Part shown: positions 1-10,825 of the stretch, in pieces
How positions within the stretch are numbered: position 1 is the stretch's first letter
How the letters are laid out: each line of letters starts with the position of its first letter
DNA from: Taenia hydatigena
Lineage: Eukaryota; Platyhelminthes; Cestoda; Cyclophyllidea; Taeniidae
Length of the DNA: 64,000 bases
Reading direction: 5' to 3'
Assembly: GCA_036345935.2 (NCBI GenBank)
Contig: JADWOT020000001.1
Location: 29,084,487-29,148,486 of the forward strand
Position numbers and translations under genes: made by a program
The notes under the pieces: model-generated
Database searches by the model: none
The model's input: the letters and a program-made list of their open reading frames with translations, nothing else
What the model was told of the DNA's origin: nothing

Positions 1-344
1 ACTGCAATCACTGAAATGCCATATGCCCTTCACTATTCTGTGGTAATCAGGACTAGGTGAAGGCTAACAAAATGAGAGTTGTGGCCGTTGAGCCACGGAT
101 CATACTAAATCCACGATCTGACTCCCTCTACCTACGCGACTGCAAGGCACTTAGCACCTTTAAACCACAAACAATTTTTAAGCACCACACATTCACAAAC
201 AAATCCCAAAATCAGACATCTTAACAAATGAGACCTAGCAGTCAGGCACTTTCTACCTTATAAACAAGTAACTCTGCCTCTTACTCCTCTTTCTCCTCCC
301 TCCTCCACTCCGCCCTCCTTCTCATCATCCCAACCATTCTTACA
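1..344. other. Unassigned flank with a pyrimidine-rich tract
   Basis: I see no gene here. Positions 270-335 form a C/T-rich run with TCCTCC and CTCC repeats, similar in composition to the tract near 37760-37810. It could be part of an intron or a promoter-proximal tract. No frame of useful length is present. Confidence 0.4.
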
Positions 345-379
345 AGACAACTCTTCACAAATCCAATCTCTTTATTTGA

Positions 380-568
380 TTTGTCGACCGCATCGTCAGG
401 ATTTTACCTTTCGGCGACCTGATTGCGGCGCTATCGGACAGAGAAATGGTCTACGCAGCATTTCTGCTTGTGTACGTGAGCTTCGCGTTGCTCAAGTGGA
501 GCAGTGCAATTTGGCGTTCACTCCCTCCTACTTGGCCGTCGCTTTCTTGCAACGAGTGGCTTGAATAG
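380..568 (+). pseudogene. Fragment of a membrane-protein gene (family MP), left flank copy
   Basis: An open stretch runs from just after a TGA to a TAG at 566-568. Its middle part reads ALSDREMVYAAFLLVYVSFA, which aligns without gaps to MLSEEGVLYAVFLLAYMSFA in the candidate gene at 45862-46334 (minus). Similarity also covers the preceding bases (the GACCGCATCGTC region) and stops near 500, after which the sequence is unrelated. The fragment encodes one hydrophobic, probably membrane-spanning helix and has no start codon of its own. It sits just outside the left arm of the large inverted repeat, and a second same-orientation fragment sits outside the right arm at 10250-10540. It is a decayed paralogous piece or an isolated exon; the truncation favours a pseudogene. 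Confidence 0.5.
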
Positions 569-889
569 AGGCAAGCGACATTCTCCATTACTAGTCAATT
601 TTACTTGTCACTGTTACCAGTGTGACAGTGCCTCAATCGCTGGTGTGGTGTCGACATGGGAGGCATCAGTGTGACAGTTTCCATCCACGCTGTAGTGCTC
701 GGAGTTTAACTGAGTCGGGTGCATCGCACTAAAGAAATCGGCGGCGTAAACCGAAACCACTTAAGTCTGCAATAAAGGGGATTGTGAATTGCTCGTGTCG
801 TGCTGATTTCCTCCGCAGCTACACGCCAATCACAGCCAACAGATCCAGAGATGCTGATGCGGTTGATGCTATAAAGTACTCGGTAGGCT

Positions 890-1150
890 ATGTTTAGGCC
901 CACTCACTATCTCATTCCCCTCCTCGTTCCATCGATTCCGACCACCTCCAACAGGCGACTATCGCTTCCTTTACACTTACTCATCTACGCACTTAAAGCA
1001 CTATCACTTATCTTATTCGCCTTTACCCGCTACTTCCCGAAAAGAGTAATAAAATTTGCTCTTTGTGTAACCAAAACTTTATTTGAACACACCACTATGC
1101 CAGAGTGATTGGGGCTAGAGAATAAGGGGCATGAGCAACCAAGCAGCAGA
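890..1150 (-). repeat. 3'-end module E with polyadenylation-like signal
   Basis: On the minus strand this holds a TTCAAATAAAGTTTTGG motif (an AATAAA context) followed by a conserved 170-base tail with CGCCTGTTGGAGGTGGTCGG. The same module occurs at 4440-4720 (plus), 9500-9740 (plus) and 24060-24330 (plus). In each case it follows the coding-like fragment of family MP by about 130 bases, so the pair looks like the 3' end of a transcription unit: coding end, stop, short untranslated region, poly(A) signal. An alternative is that it is only repeat sequence with a fortuitous AATAAA. Confidence 0.5.
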
Positions 1151-1207
1151 AAAAGGAAAGAAAAACAGCATCGAAGTTAATTTGAATTGTCAGTAATACC
1201 TATGCTG

Positions 1208-1402
1208 TCAAAATGGATCCAGTTCCACTGCATTGAGACAGCAGTCAGCCAATGCAGAGACATAGTACGTGCAGAAGAAGGCTGCGCAGACAGATTCGCT
1301 TTGCAAAAGCGTCATCACCGTGTCACCAAAGCATGAACCTTGCGGCGATGTAGCTGCCTCATCTATCTTCGACGAGACGACAAGGATTTGAGATTGAATC
1401 AC
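1208..1402 (-). pseudogene. Family MP fragment in the left arm (inner-facing copy)
   Basis: The minus strand is open for 64 codons and includes SQILVVSSKIDEAATSPQ and CFGD, followed by a piece ending VCAAFFCTY. It aligns to the 46.2 kb gene exon around FQIAVFDPTID and MLSEEGVLYAVF. The invariant pattern across copies is QILVF, then TD or DE, then SP, CFGD, an acidic pair, and an A-F-Y-AL hydrophobic stretch. No upstream exon or start is recognisable. The mirrored copy in the right arm (9221-9358) keeps the same frame but has a TAA soon after the CTY motif. Truncated and isolated, it is best treated as a gene remnant. Confidence 0.45.
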
Positions 1403-1940
1403 GAGCGTTCTGGAAGCGAATAAATGAATAATAGGAGATTTTGTGGTCTATTTGACCCCACACCTTCAAGGGTGTGAAGATCAAGAAGGAGAGACAAACG
1501 CCAAACCGACCACGCGCTTTGCAATCCCCTCTTGCCACGACCTGAGCGGAAACCAACCAGAGAGTCTTCAGTGCATTATTTGGAGTGTTTTCTTTCAAGT
1601 GCTGCGATTGGTGCCATTTGTTGAAACACGGACTACACAGGACTCTCAACAAACAAAAGACCGAAAGATTCCGGCTTACTTGTTCATTTCTATCTATCCT
1701 GCCCCTGGTTGACCCCTAAGACCATGACGGTTGCAAGGACTCGCTTGGGTCGAAGAATCATCTCTGTCGATATCACTCATGAAAGAAGTGAACGCATCGA
1801 CATGAGACGTTGTATTTTACTAAATGGTTGCAAGGACGAATTTGAGCCAGGCCTAAAAGTTCCCTAGGCTGCAAGCTCCTACATTGCAGAAAATCGTTAA
1901 TGGTCCAGACAAATTGAAGAGTCCAAGGCAAACGGCTTTG

Positions 1941-2234
1941 TTAGCGAGCAACACACACCTGTCTGTCAACGCAGGCGAGTTGTGCAAACGTCAATTGTTT
2001 AGTGATTGGACCACCATTTAGTGCTAAAATGGCAAGAGGTCCACCACGATTGCAGATGCTACTTGAAAACAGTCTCAATCCGCATTGGCTGAGACGTGAC
2101 TCCCACGAAGTTTGATGCTGCTGCAATGTCGGCAGCGATGCACCGCCATAATTGCGAAGGTGTGTAACAGGGTGGGTATCAATCTCCATCATTGGAGACA
2201 TTGATGACGAGTTGGGATGAGGAGGATTAAGCAT
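1941..2234 (-). pseudogene. 97-codon frame in the left arm (mirror of 8336-8629)
   Basis: An ATG-initiated frame of 97 codons, beginning MLNPPHPNSSSMSPMMEIDT and ending RQVCVAR. The mirror copy in the other arm is open over the same 97 codons with about 13 amino-acid changes. A third copy at 55200-55500 is interrupted by stop codons, and the amino-acid changes are numerous for the DNA divergence, so there is no sign of purifying selection. It has no recognisable domain, signal peptide or membrane segment. Part of it lies in module R, which recurs widely as non-coding sequence. I regard it as an open stretch inside repeat DNA rather than a functioning gene. Confidence 0.3.
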
Positions 2235-2687
2235 GTTCGGGAAAGGACAGATACTGTTGCTGAATCACCACTGTCTCTGTGATTAGTGCTGCTGCGAGGA
2301 AGAAGAGACGCAGGCACACGCGATTTCAACGGCCAGATCAGCCACCACATAATTCACTAACACTGGCATTTCTGAAGCAGCTTCGTCACGTCGCCATACC
2401 TGTATTATTCATGCTTGGCCAAGTAGTTTCCAATGTTCAGAAAGAAGCGTGCAAAGAGCACGCCTCTTGCTTCGGAACTGTCGCCATCAGCCTTCAAAGA
2501 ATTAAAGTTCCCACTAAACCAGCATCACATCAATTAAAAGTACTTCCTGGCGGATTGCACTCTACTCTTTCTAAGGGAATAAAGCTATGCAAAAATGAGG
2601 GAAGGAAAATGCACGGATCCAGTTACAGAAACCAACAAAACCCATCGAAATGTGTCGCAGACTCAGCTTTAACACATCTTTGGTGAT

Positions 2688-2835
2688 TGATGAACGAGGC
2701 AGAGTGATGAGTGTTATGAGAGCACTTTTCTCTCTCGAAGGTAGATGATGATGGTTCCGCAGCAAGAATAGTGTTCGCCGAACACTTCTCGTTCACCATT
2801 GAGGAATGCTAAGTCAAGCCTATATGAAGCGCATA
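2688..2835 (-). repeat. Module A of the AR unit (left arm)
   Basis: On the minus strand this has the module A signature: TATATAGGCTTGACTTAG, then AATGGTGAACGAGAAG, TGTTCGGCGAACAC and CTTCGAGAGAGAAAAGTGC, followed by CTCATAACACTCATCACTCT. It is the mirror of 7795-7990. Module A is one of the commonest repeats of the window (see the separate copies). Confidence 0.6.
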
Positions 2836-4214
2836 AGCCGTAATTACTTCAGTCGTTCAGTCTAGCAGATGGACGCGGGTGCTTATGACTATGAGCGTAG
2901 CAGCCAGAGGTGCCAATGACGCCCGAGCTGGCGTGCATAACTGTGCCTCTCTTCACATCTCAGTGGTTAGTGCTGCCTTGACCTAAGGGAACTCCACAAC
3001 CACGTAAAGAGTTTTTGTTATAGCAGCCTTAATTAGGGTGCGAATGCGGTATCACCATCTGTTTAAGGTACATGAATGAGGTGATGCCGTGGAGCTATTT
3101 CTCGAGGAAATCTCAGCATCGACTCCTTACCCTTTTCCCTCTATTTTACGCATACACTGAGGCCACTTATCAGTACTGAGGGGACGTCAGTCTTTTAACC
3201 ACCAATGTGGAGTAGTGAGGCTTCAAGCATATTGTGTCCCCACAACTGCTCTAAGCCTCCCGGTCCAGCCTTTGTTCTTTCCACGCCGATGCTTTCGATC
3301 CTCGCTTGAATGTCATTGTTTTTCAAATCCAAGTGAAATCATGCAAAATCCACGAAGAGTAATGCGAATTCTCTGCATGTGGCGCTTAGGGTTCTTGTAG
3401 TTGGTAGACCGCAATCGAAGGACGTTGAGAGGCTGCTGTGGCCCGAAGCACACAACCTTCTCACTGAACTCAAGGTGGCATCTTAGTCAACCAAAATTGC
3501 ACTCAATCCTCCTTCTTTTCCTTGCTCCTTCAGCAAGTCAACTGTTGTAGGTGTGCAAGAATGCGCACTTGTTTGAAATAGGATGTCATTCGTGCAAGAA
3601 TTAGGCTCATCGGCGGTATCTTCCTCCACCTCACTTTGAGCATGTGACGATCCTCTCTAAATGCAAGATCATTTTGGTCATGTTCCTCTTAGACGGCTAG
3701 TTAATCAGTGGAGAGTAAACTAATTTTAAATAAAGTAAACTTATGCAACTACTTCTGAGGTTCTTAATTTTGGTGGCATTGTCTATGTTGGTAGCATGGT
3801 TACTGATCTACTGATTGGTCAACAACTAGAGCTATGACTAATTGACATTTGACCTTCTCCCATTATAACCTACGCACTCAATTGCCAAATGAGAGAAACT
3901 GGTGAACTGGATCACTCACAGCTACAGCCACACCCAACAGTTGGTTCGTTACGAACATGACTAACAGACGGCAACTTCAACGATCGCTGATTGAAATCTG
4001 GCATAGACCACATTACTTGAAAGCCAATTCTCCAAGTAGTAAAATGGAAGCATTAATTACAAGAGCGCATTACGAAGCGTCCAAAGGTTGTGAGATTCGT
4101 CTCTCCTCCTTCACCTTCTCATCCTTGGAAAAAGCAGAGTGTGAACAGTTAGTACACATGGTCTCATAGAATCCAATGCTTGCATCTGGCAAGCTCGGAT
4201 GATTAGGCGCTGTT

Positions 4215-4534
4215 CCGCACGCAAATCATTTCCAAATCCTCGTCTTCGCGTCTATGAGAGACAAGGCAGTCACATCGCCGCAATGCCCATGCTTTGGTGA
4301 GTTTGCGAAGATGCTATTTGAGGACGAAATGGTCTGCGTAGCCTTCTTCCGCACATATCGAGGCTGCGCACTGGTGAACTGCTGCTACATGGTAACATAA
4401 TGACATTAGAGGTGCTGCTGTCAATTTAAATTAACTTCGATACTGGCTTCCTTCTGTCACTATAATGTTTGATTGCTCGTGCTCCTTACCTTTTATCCCC
4501 TTTCACCCTAACATAGTGGTATGATTCAAATAAA
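4215..4534 (+). pseudogene. Family MP fragment plus 3' module, left arm inner end
   Basis: The plus frame reads FGEFAKMLFEDEMVCVAFF followed by TYRGCALVNCCY and stops at TAA 4398-4400. An AATAAA lies 130 bases further at 4529-4534. The same arrangement (fragment, stop, short untranslated stretch, AATAAA) is seen at 23800-24160. The frame aligns to the candidate gene exon at 46088-46334, including the MLSE, A-F, Y and AL-N positions. Upstream, the part matching QFQILVF is shifted out of frame and reaches a stop. It is a broken terminal-exon-like piece, not a working gene. Confidence 0.45.
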
Positions 4535-4734
4535 GTTCCGCCCACTTCAAGTGCTAATTTCCACTACCCATTTAGGGAAGCTTTGCTTAAAGGGGAATAG
4601 GATGGGCAGCGGTGTTTCACGTGGATAAGGTAAGTGGATGTGGAAGACACCATAGTCACCTGTAGGAGGTGGTCGGGATTAATCGAGTGAGTAGGAAAAG
4701 GAAACAGCAGTTGATGCGGATAATCCACTAGAAT

Positions 4735-4940
4735 CACCAAAATGCACAACATTTGTCTCCTCTTAAGTTTACTTTACTTCTTAGCATCGAACCATCGTCT
4801 ACCTCTTCCACTAGCCAAATGGCCTCGCATTCGGTGACTTCAGACCTCGCATGGAATCGTCGGAATGACGTCTGTGATAAAACAGACAAAGGTGGATGCC
4901 CAGCCAGCATAGGCATAGACATAGACACAGAAGGATGACT
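4735..4940 (+). pseudogene. Module Q, coding-like fragment
   Basis: The plus frame from 4753 reads SPLKFTLLLSIEPSSTSSTS, then QMASHSVTSDLAW and VCDKTDKGGCPASIG, ending TGA. The copy at 24334-24612 keeps the same frame (SIEPSS or GIEPSS, SSTSQM, SDKG, PASIGIDID). The copy at 10040-10240 keeps most of it with two stops, and 53690-53870 carries it on the minus strand. Frame conservation suggests it was once coding, perhaps a serine-rich segment. No known domain is recognisable. Confidence 0.35.
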
Positions 4941-5829
4941 ACCTCAGATTGACTAAATTCTCCCAGCGGTTTCTCAATCCGCCAACAACCTTTGAAGGAT
5001 TGCACCTCTACATTTAATTAGTTGTTGAGGTAGTGCCTGGTCTTATTATTTGTAACAGTCGACCTCTCAGCAATCCGGCTACCCACAGTCAATTCAGCAC
5101 TAAACTCTCGGATGTCGACAAGGTGAATGATATTTTCATATCACTGGAAGCAGAGCAGAAAATGCATCACAAATAACTCTATCCCAAAAGCATTTGTTCT
5201 TCACTGGGAACGACTTGCCTAACAGGGGGTATCAAGTGATTAAGACAGACGCCTTGAGACAAGAAGAGGAGACAATAGCTTACATTGGGTTCTTCTCTAT
5301 GCCAATCCATTCCATGGGCTACAATAAGCCACAGTTGTGTTGAGCGTATAAGTGGAAATGAGAAAATTTACGATATGCAACTTCGTCACCATTGGGTGGT
5401 AAGGTAAACAAATTGCCAGTTCTCAAATTTCACTGATGGTATTGACGCACTCTAGAAGACACTGACAAAGCAACACAATCGCTAGCTGTTGATAGGCGGA
5501 TTTTCAGTTTGTTTGCTGCTTTGGCCAGTCACGCACTCAACAATTTGTGCGACAAAGTGGCAGGTTGTCAATTGCTATTCACCTATCAAAATCATCAACC
5601 CATGCCAAGAAATAAGTCTCTTTGGGACTTTTTGTCAGTTGGAGGGTCATTTAGTTGGTTGATGGATCAGTCAGTCAGTGAGTCAACAATTTGTGCAGTA
5701 GCTAATTAAAAAATTCGCCTCCTTTCTCACTTGGTTGCCACCATGGCTAGCTGGCTGGCTAGAAGCTTGTTGAGAGCATGGCAAGTTTACTGAGTGGGCA
5801 AAAGAGGCAAGTGGTGAGCCGTCAGTGTA

Positions 5830-6012
5830 TCAAGGCGCTGAGTAGCTGCTGGTTAACCCGGAGCCGCAGTCACGCCCTACAGTCAGTTTGTTATCGACTC
5901 GACCAGCCAATTGAACCACAGATCTGCAAGTCAACGGGATACTCTGAACTGTGCAGTAATAAGCGATTACAAGCAAAATGGGAAATGTCCAATTGATATT
6001 AGTGATGCACAC
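5830..6012 (-). pseudogene. Module M, coding-like fragment (VGRD type)
   Basis: The minus frame ends with CRSVVQLAGRVDNKLTVGRD followed by CGSGLTSSYSAP and TGA. The copy at 52690-52800 (plus) translates identically over this stretch, including the stop. More distant copies at 38155-38336 and 40115-40296 read PVVRLVGGVYNDLIVERD and continue LIIYLARWF. Further copies in various states of decay are near 6600, 25410, 43050 and 54170. The 5' part of this frame (ILLVIAYYC region) is not shared. It is probably a gene fragment amplified with the repeat; function unknown. Confidence 0.4.
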
Positions 6013-6172
6013 ACGAAAGTTGGCAGTAGTGACTTCCTAAAGACTGTAATTGAACTTCTTAAGGAAGTGGGATGAGAGGTCAGGAGCACGAACAATCAAG
6101 CATTATAATGACAGAAGGAAGCCAGTATCAAAGTTAATTTAAATTGACAGCAGCACCTCTGATGTCATTATG

Positions 6173-6364
6173 TTACCAGGTAGCAGCAATCACCAATGCG
6201 CAGCCTCGGTTTGTGCAGAAAAAGGCTACACAGACTATTTCATCTTCCGACAGCATCTTCATAAGCTCACCAAAGCACGAGCATTGCGGCGATGTGGCTG
6301 TCTCGTCTGCCGCCGACGAGTTGACGAGGATTTGAAACTGAACTGCGTGAGCAGCAGCGCCCAA
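6173..6364 (-). pseudogene. Family MP fragment, most intact repeat-borne copy
   Basis: A 63-codon minus frame: QFQILVNSSAADETATSPQ, then CSCFGELMKMLSEDEIVCVA and a tail ending RGCALVIAATW. It aligns along its length with the exon at 46088-46334: FQI-VF, TD, SP, D, MLSE, V-A-F, Y position, AL. Unlike the left-arm counterpart it is open through the FQI segment. The hydrophobic helix is degraded by polar and cysteine substitutions relative to the 46 kb copy. No splice donor of quality follows. It is likely a remnant of a paralogous gene. Confidence 0.45.
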
Positions 6365-7794
6365 TCATCCGAGCGTGCCAGACGCGAGCATTTGGATTCC
6401 ATGAGACCCTGTGTACTAACTGCTCACACTCTGCTTGTTTCAAAGATGTGAAGATCAAGAGAGACGAATCCCACAACCTTTGGATGCGTCGCAATGCGCT
6501 CCTTAAATTAATGCTTTCATTTTATTACTTGGAGAATCGGCTTTCAAGTGATGCGTTCGATGTCAGACTTCAATCAGCGATCGCTCAAGTTGCCGTTCGT
6601 TAGTCATGTCTATAACGAGCTAACTGTTGGGCGTGGCTGTAGCTGTGAGTGATCCAGTTCACCAGTTTCTCTCATTTGGCAATCAAGTGCGTAGTTTATA
6701 ATAGGAGAAAGTCAAATGCCAAATGGTAATGGCTCTGGTTGTCAACTAATCAGTAGATCAGTAACCATGCTACCGACATAGACAATACCACCAAAATTAA
6801 GAACCTCAGAAGCAGTTGCAGACGTTTACTTTATTTAAACGTGATTTGCACTCCACTGATTAATTAGCCGTCTAAGAAGAACATAGACAAAATGATCGTC
6901 ACATACTCAAGGTGAGGTGGAGGAAGATACCGCACACCATCCTTATGCGAATCAGACATTACCTTCCTAATATTTGCCTTTTTTCCAAGCCTTTTCTCTT
7001 TCTACGCCGATGCTATCAAGCCTTGCACGAATGACATCTTATTTCAAACAAGTGCGCATTCTTGCACGCCTACAACAGTTGACTTGCTGAAGGAGTAGAT
7101 GAAAAGAAGGAGGATTGAGCGTCATTTGAGTTTACTAGGATGCCACCCTTAGTTCAGTAAGAAGATTGTGTGCTTCGGGCTACAGCAGCCTCTCAACGTC
7201 CTTCGATTGCGGTCTACCGACTACAAGAACCCTAAGCGCCACATGCAGAGAATTCGCATTACTCTTTTTGGATTGTGCAAGATTTCACTTAGGTTTGAAA
7301 GACAATGACATCCAAGCGAGGATCAAACGCATCGGTGTGGAAAGAACAAAGGCTGGCTCGGGAGGCTTAGAGCAGTTGTGGAGACACAATACGCTTGAAG
7401 CCTCAAGGCCTCACACTGGTGGTCAAAAGCCTGACGTCCCCTCAGTACTGATAAGTGGCCTCAGTGTATGCGTAAAGTAGAGGAAGTAGAGTAAAGAGTC
7501 TATGCTAAGGTTTTTTTCGAGATATAGCTCCACCACATCACCTCAGCCACATGCCTCAAACAGATGGTGATACAGAATTCGCATCCTAATTAAGGCTGCT
7601 ATAACACAACCTCTTTACGTGGTTATGGAGTTCCCTCAGGTCAAGGCAGCACTAACCACTGAGATGTGAAGAGAAGCACAGTTATGCGCGCCAGCTCGGG
7701 CATCATTGGCATCTCTAGCTGCTACGGCCATAGTCATAAGCACTCGCCTCCATCTGCTAGACTGAACGACTGAAGTAATTACGGCTTATGCGCT

Positions 7795-7990
7795 TTATAT
7801 AGGCTTGACTTAGTAGTCCTCAATGGTGAACGAGAAGTGTTCGGCGAACACCATTCTTGCTGCGGAACCGTCATCATCTGCCCTCGAGAGAGAAAAGTGC
7901 TCTCATAACACTCATTACTCTGCCTCGTTCATCAATCATCAAAGATGTGTTAAAGCTGAGTCTGCGACACATTTCGATGGTTTTGTTGGT
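7795..7990 (+). repeat. Module A of the AR unit (right arm)
   Basis: Module A in full: TTTATATAGGCTTGACTTAG, GTCCTCAATGGTGAACGAG, TGTTCGGCGAACACC, a CCGTCATCATCTGCCC block and the CATAACACTCATTACTCTG block. The TATA-like element is about 30 bases before the conserved CCTCAATG. Copies elsewhere end in CTCGTTCTAAGGGAATAAA; here that end is replaced by the module K sequence. Confidence 0.6.
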
Positions 7991-8335
7991 TTCTGTAATT
8001 TGATCTGTGCATCCTCCTTCCCTCATTTTTGCATAGATTTTATTTCCTTAGAAAGGGTAGTGTGCGATCCGCCAGGAAGTACTCTTATTTGAGGTGAAGG
8101 CTGATGACGACAGTTCTAAAGCCAGAGATGTGTTCTTTGAACGTTTCTTAGTCAAGCATGAATAATACAGGTATGGCGGCGTGATGAAGCTGCTTCAGAA
8201 ATGTCAACGCTATTGAATGATGTGGTGGCTAATCTGGCCGTTGAAATTGCGTGTGCCTGCGTCTCTTCTTCCTCGCATCAGCACTAATCACAGAGATAGC
8301 GGTGGTTCAGCAACAGAACCTGTCCTTTCCTGAAC

Positions 8336-8629
8336 GTGCTTAATCCTCCTCATCCCACCTCGTCATCAATGGCCCCAATGATGGAGATTGATACCCACTC
8401 TGTTACACACCTTTGCAATTATGGCGGTGTATCGCTGCTGACCCTGCAGCAGCATCAAACTTCGTGGAAGTCACGTCTCAGCCAATGCGGATTGAGAATG
8501 TTTGCAAGTAGCATCTGCGATCGTGGTGGACCTCTTGCCATTTTAGCACCAAATGGTGGTCCAATCACTAAACAAGTGACATTTGCACAACTCGCCTGCT
8601 TTGACAGACAAGTGTGTGTTGCTCGCTAA
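8336..8629 (+). pseudogene. 97-codon frame in the right arm
   Basis: Mirror of the left-arm frame at 1941-2234 and open over the same length, starting MLNPPHPTSSSMAPMMEIDT. It overlaps module R (the CATCTCGTCATCAATG region), which elsewhere is plainly non-coding. There is no recognisable domain. Because the third copy (55200-55500) has stops, I treat the frame as incidental or recently lost. Confidence 0.3.
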
Positions 8630-9220
8630 CAAAGGCGTTTGACTTGGACCCGCCAATTTGTCTGGATTATTAACGTTTTTCTGCAATGTGGAAGCGATTC
8701 GTCGTTCAGCCACTTTGTTCTCCTTGGTTCAAAAGTGGCTTGCAGCCTCGAAAACTTTCAGTCCTGGCTGAATTTCACCCTTGCAACTATCTAGTGAAAA
8801 TTAACGTCTCATGTCGATGCGTTCAATTCTCGCATGAGTGATATCTACAGAGATGTTTCTTCGACCCAAGCGAGTCCTTGCAACCGTCATGGTCTTAGGG
8901 GTCAACCAGGGGCAGGATAGACAGAAAAGAACAAGTAAGTCGGAATCTTTCGATCTTTTGTCCGTTGAGGGTCCTGCGTGGTGCCCGCTTCAACAAATGG
9001 CACCAATGGCAGCACTTGAAAGAGAACACTCCAAATAATGCACTGAAGTCTCTCTAGTTGGTGTCTGCTCAGGTAGTGACAAGAGGGGATCGCAAAGCGC
9101 GTAGTCAGTTTGGCGTTTATCTCTCCTTCTTGACCTTCACATCCTTGAAACGAGTAGAGTGGGATCAAACAGACCGCATAATCTCATATTATTCATTCAC
9201 TCGCTTCGAGAACGCTCGTG

Positions 9221-9358
9221 ATTCAATCTCAAATCCTCGTCTTCTCGTTGAAGACAGGTGAGGCAGCTACATCGCTGCAAGGTTCATGCTTTGGTGACAC
9301 GGTGATGACGCTGTTGCAAAGCGAATCAGTCTGCGCAGTCTTCTCATGCACGTACTAA
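9221..9358 (+). pseudogene. Family MP fragment in the right arm (outer copy)
   Basis: The plus frame reads IQSQILVFSLKTGEAATSLQ, then GSCFGDTVMTLLQSESVCAV, ending CTY and TAA at 9356-9358. It is the mirror of 1208-1402. The frame is shared with the other MP fragments, but it is shorter because of the premature TAA. Confidence 0.4.
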
Positions 9359-10034
9359 GTCTTTGCATTTTTTAACTGCTGTCTCAATACAGTGAAACTG
9401 GATCCATTTTGACAGCATAGGTATTACTGACAATTCAAATTAACTTCGATACTCTTTTCCTTTCCATTTTCTGCTGCTTGGTTGCTTGTACTCCTTACCT
9501 TCTAGTCCCTTTCACTCTGGTATGGTGGTATGTTCAAATAAAGTTTTGGCTACACAAAGTGCTAATTTTATTACACTTTTTGGAAAGTAGCGGATAAAGG
9601 CGAATGGGATTAGTGATGGCGCTTTAGGTGCGTAGGTAAGAAGTAGGTGTAAAGGAAGCGATAGTCGCCTGTTGGAGATGGTCGGGATCGATGGAACGAG
9701 AAGGGGAATGAGAGGGTGAGTGGGCCCGAACATAGCCTCTCGAGTACATTTTAGCATCAGCTACATCAGCATCTCTGGATCTGTTGGCTGTGATTGGCGT
9801 GTTGCCGCGGAGGGAATCAGCACGACACGAGCAACCCACAATCTCCCTTCATTGCAGACTTAAGTGGTTTCGGTTTACGCCTACGATTTCTTTAGTGCGA
9901 TGCACCGGACTCAGTTAAACGTCGAACACTGCAGCGTGGATGGAAGCTGTCACACTAATGTCTCCCATGTCCATACCACACTCGCGATTGATGCACTGTC
10001 ACAATGGTGACAGTGACACGTAAAATCGACTAGA

Positions 10035-10240
10035 ATTAAAAATATGCCCAACAGTTGTCTTCTCTTAAATTCACTTCACATCTTAGCATCAGACCATGGT
10101 CTACCTCTTTCACTAGCCAAATGCTCTCACATTCGATGGCTTCAGACCTTGCATAGAGTCGTCGAAATGGCGTCTGTGGCAAGCCAAACAAAGGTGGCTG
10201 CACAGCTGGCATGTCGGCATAAAGAGGGAGAGTAATTACG
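10035..10240 (+). repeat. Module Q copy adjoining the right arm
   Basis: Same orientation as the core copy at 4735-4940 (TTGTCTTCTCTTAAATTCAC, then CTAGCCAAATG and AAACAAAGGTGG). In the Q frame it has two stops. Its position immediately outside the right arm suggests the repeating unit is larger than the two arms plus core. Confidence 0.6.
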
Positions 10241-10249
10241 CCAGTAAGT

Positions 10250-10540
10250 CAACTCTTCACAAATTTAACCTTCCCATCTGGTTGCCTATGCAACCACGAT
10301 CGATCTGTGTGTCGTATCGTCTCGATTTTTACATTTCGGTGACGTGATTTCCATGCTGAAGTACATAGAATTGGTCTACGCAAATTTTTGCTTGCATACG
10401 CGAACTTCGAATTGCTAGATTAAAGCAGCGCAATATGCTCAGTTGAAGTAGAGACGAGGCCGTGCAGGCGCCATCAACAGAAGCTGCCGTCGGCTTTAGT
10501 GGACCGGGACGCAACTAGCTTTGCAACGTCATCTCTTTCT
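10250..10540 (+). pseudogene. Family MP fragment, right flank copy, intron-less
   Basis: This segment matches the minus strand of the candidate gene from about 46330 to 45890, but with the piece from within exon 1 through the intron deleted: after the helix-coding part (GGTGACGTG to GCAGCGCAATATG) it jumps directly to CTCAGTTGAAGTAGAGACGAG, matching CTCAGTTGGAGTTGAGGCGAG of exon 2, and on through GGCTTTAGTGGACCGGGACG. Several stops interrupt every frame. It is a clear pseudogene piece. It is the only copy besides 46 kb that carries exon 2 sequence, which supports joining those two exons into one gene. Confidence 0.5.
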
Positions 10541-10825
10541 CATCAACTCATATCGTTGATACTGCTTGTATGACAACTGCATCCAGTCAACCTCAACTTG
10601 ATTAGGTTGACCCATCTTCACTAACTATCCACAATAACAAGCATAATTGAATAGCGAGTAAACATTTATCATGCAAAGTGCTTCAAATTGTACAACTACA
10701 ACAACTAATACACGTTAAAAATTAGTTGCTCGTTTGCCTGTCCATAGCAATAAAACAATACAAGAACAAAGTCCAGAATAAGTGGTTTTGCCGACCATCT
10801 GTATGCTCGTAGCACGCCGATAACC

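Larger units (their letters stand above)
591..4490 (+). repeat. Left arm of a 3.9 kb inverted repeat
   Basis: Read on the minus strand, this segment matches 6075-10033 almost continuously. Anchor points: 900 with 9720, 1200 with 9420, 1700 with 8890, 1941-2234 with 8336-8629, 2830 with 7775, 3430 with 7200, 3960 with 6605, 4440 with 6135. In a 155-base sample I count about ten differences, so identity is roughly 90% with small indels. The outer end lies near the CTAGTCAATTTTAC motif at 590. The arm itself contains an internal inverted pair: 890-1450 (minus) resembles 4080-4720 (plus). No transposase frame is visible, and I could not recognise a target-site duplication at the ends. Confidence 0.85.
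4491..6074. repeat. Spacer (core) between the inverted arms
   Basis: The core holds, in order: the tail of module E, module Q (4735-4940), about 600 bases without recognisable coding (5000-5700), and module M on the minus strand (5790-5940). The whole core recurs as a unit at 23990-25470 (same orientation) and 52690-53900 (opposite orientation). The core therefore travelled together with at least part of the arms, and is not a random sequence trapped between two insertions. Confidence 0.65.
6075..10033 (-). repeat. Right arm of the 3.9 kb inverted repeat
   Basis: Reverse-complement partner of 591-4490. The outer end, near CTAGAATTAAA at 10033, is directly followed by a same-orientation copy of module Q (10035-10240), which in the core lies just inside the left arm. 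The outer boundary therefore continues into sequence that also belongs to the element. Neither arm is consistently more intact than the other. Confidence 0.85.

Noticed and set aside
591..4490. Interpretation of the arms as terminal inverted repeats of a DNA transposon or a viral genome end
   Set aside because: No transposase, capsid or polymerase frame is present and no target-site duplication could be seen; the arms are also internally repetitive.
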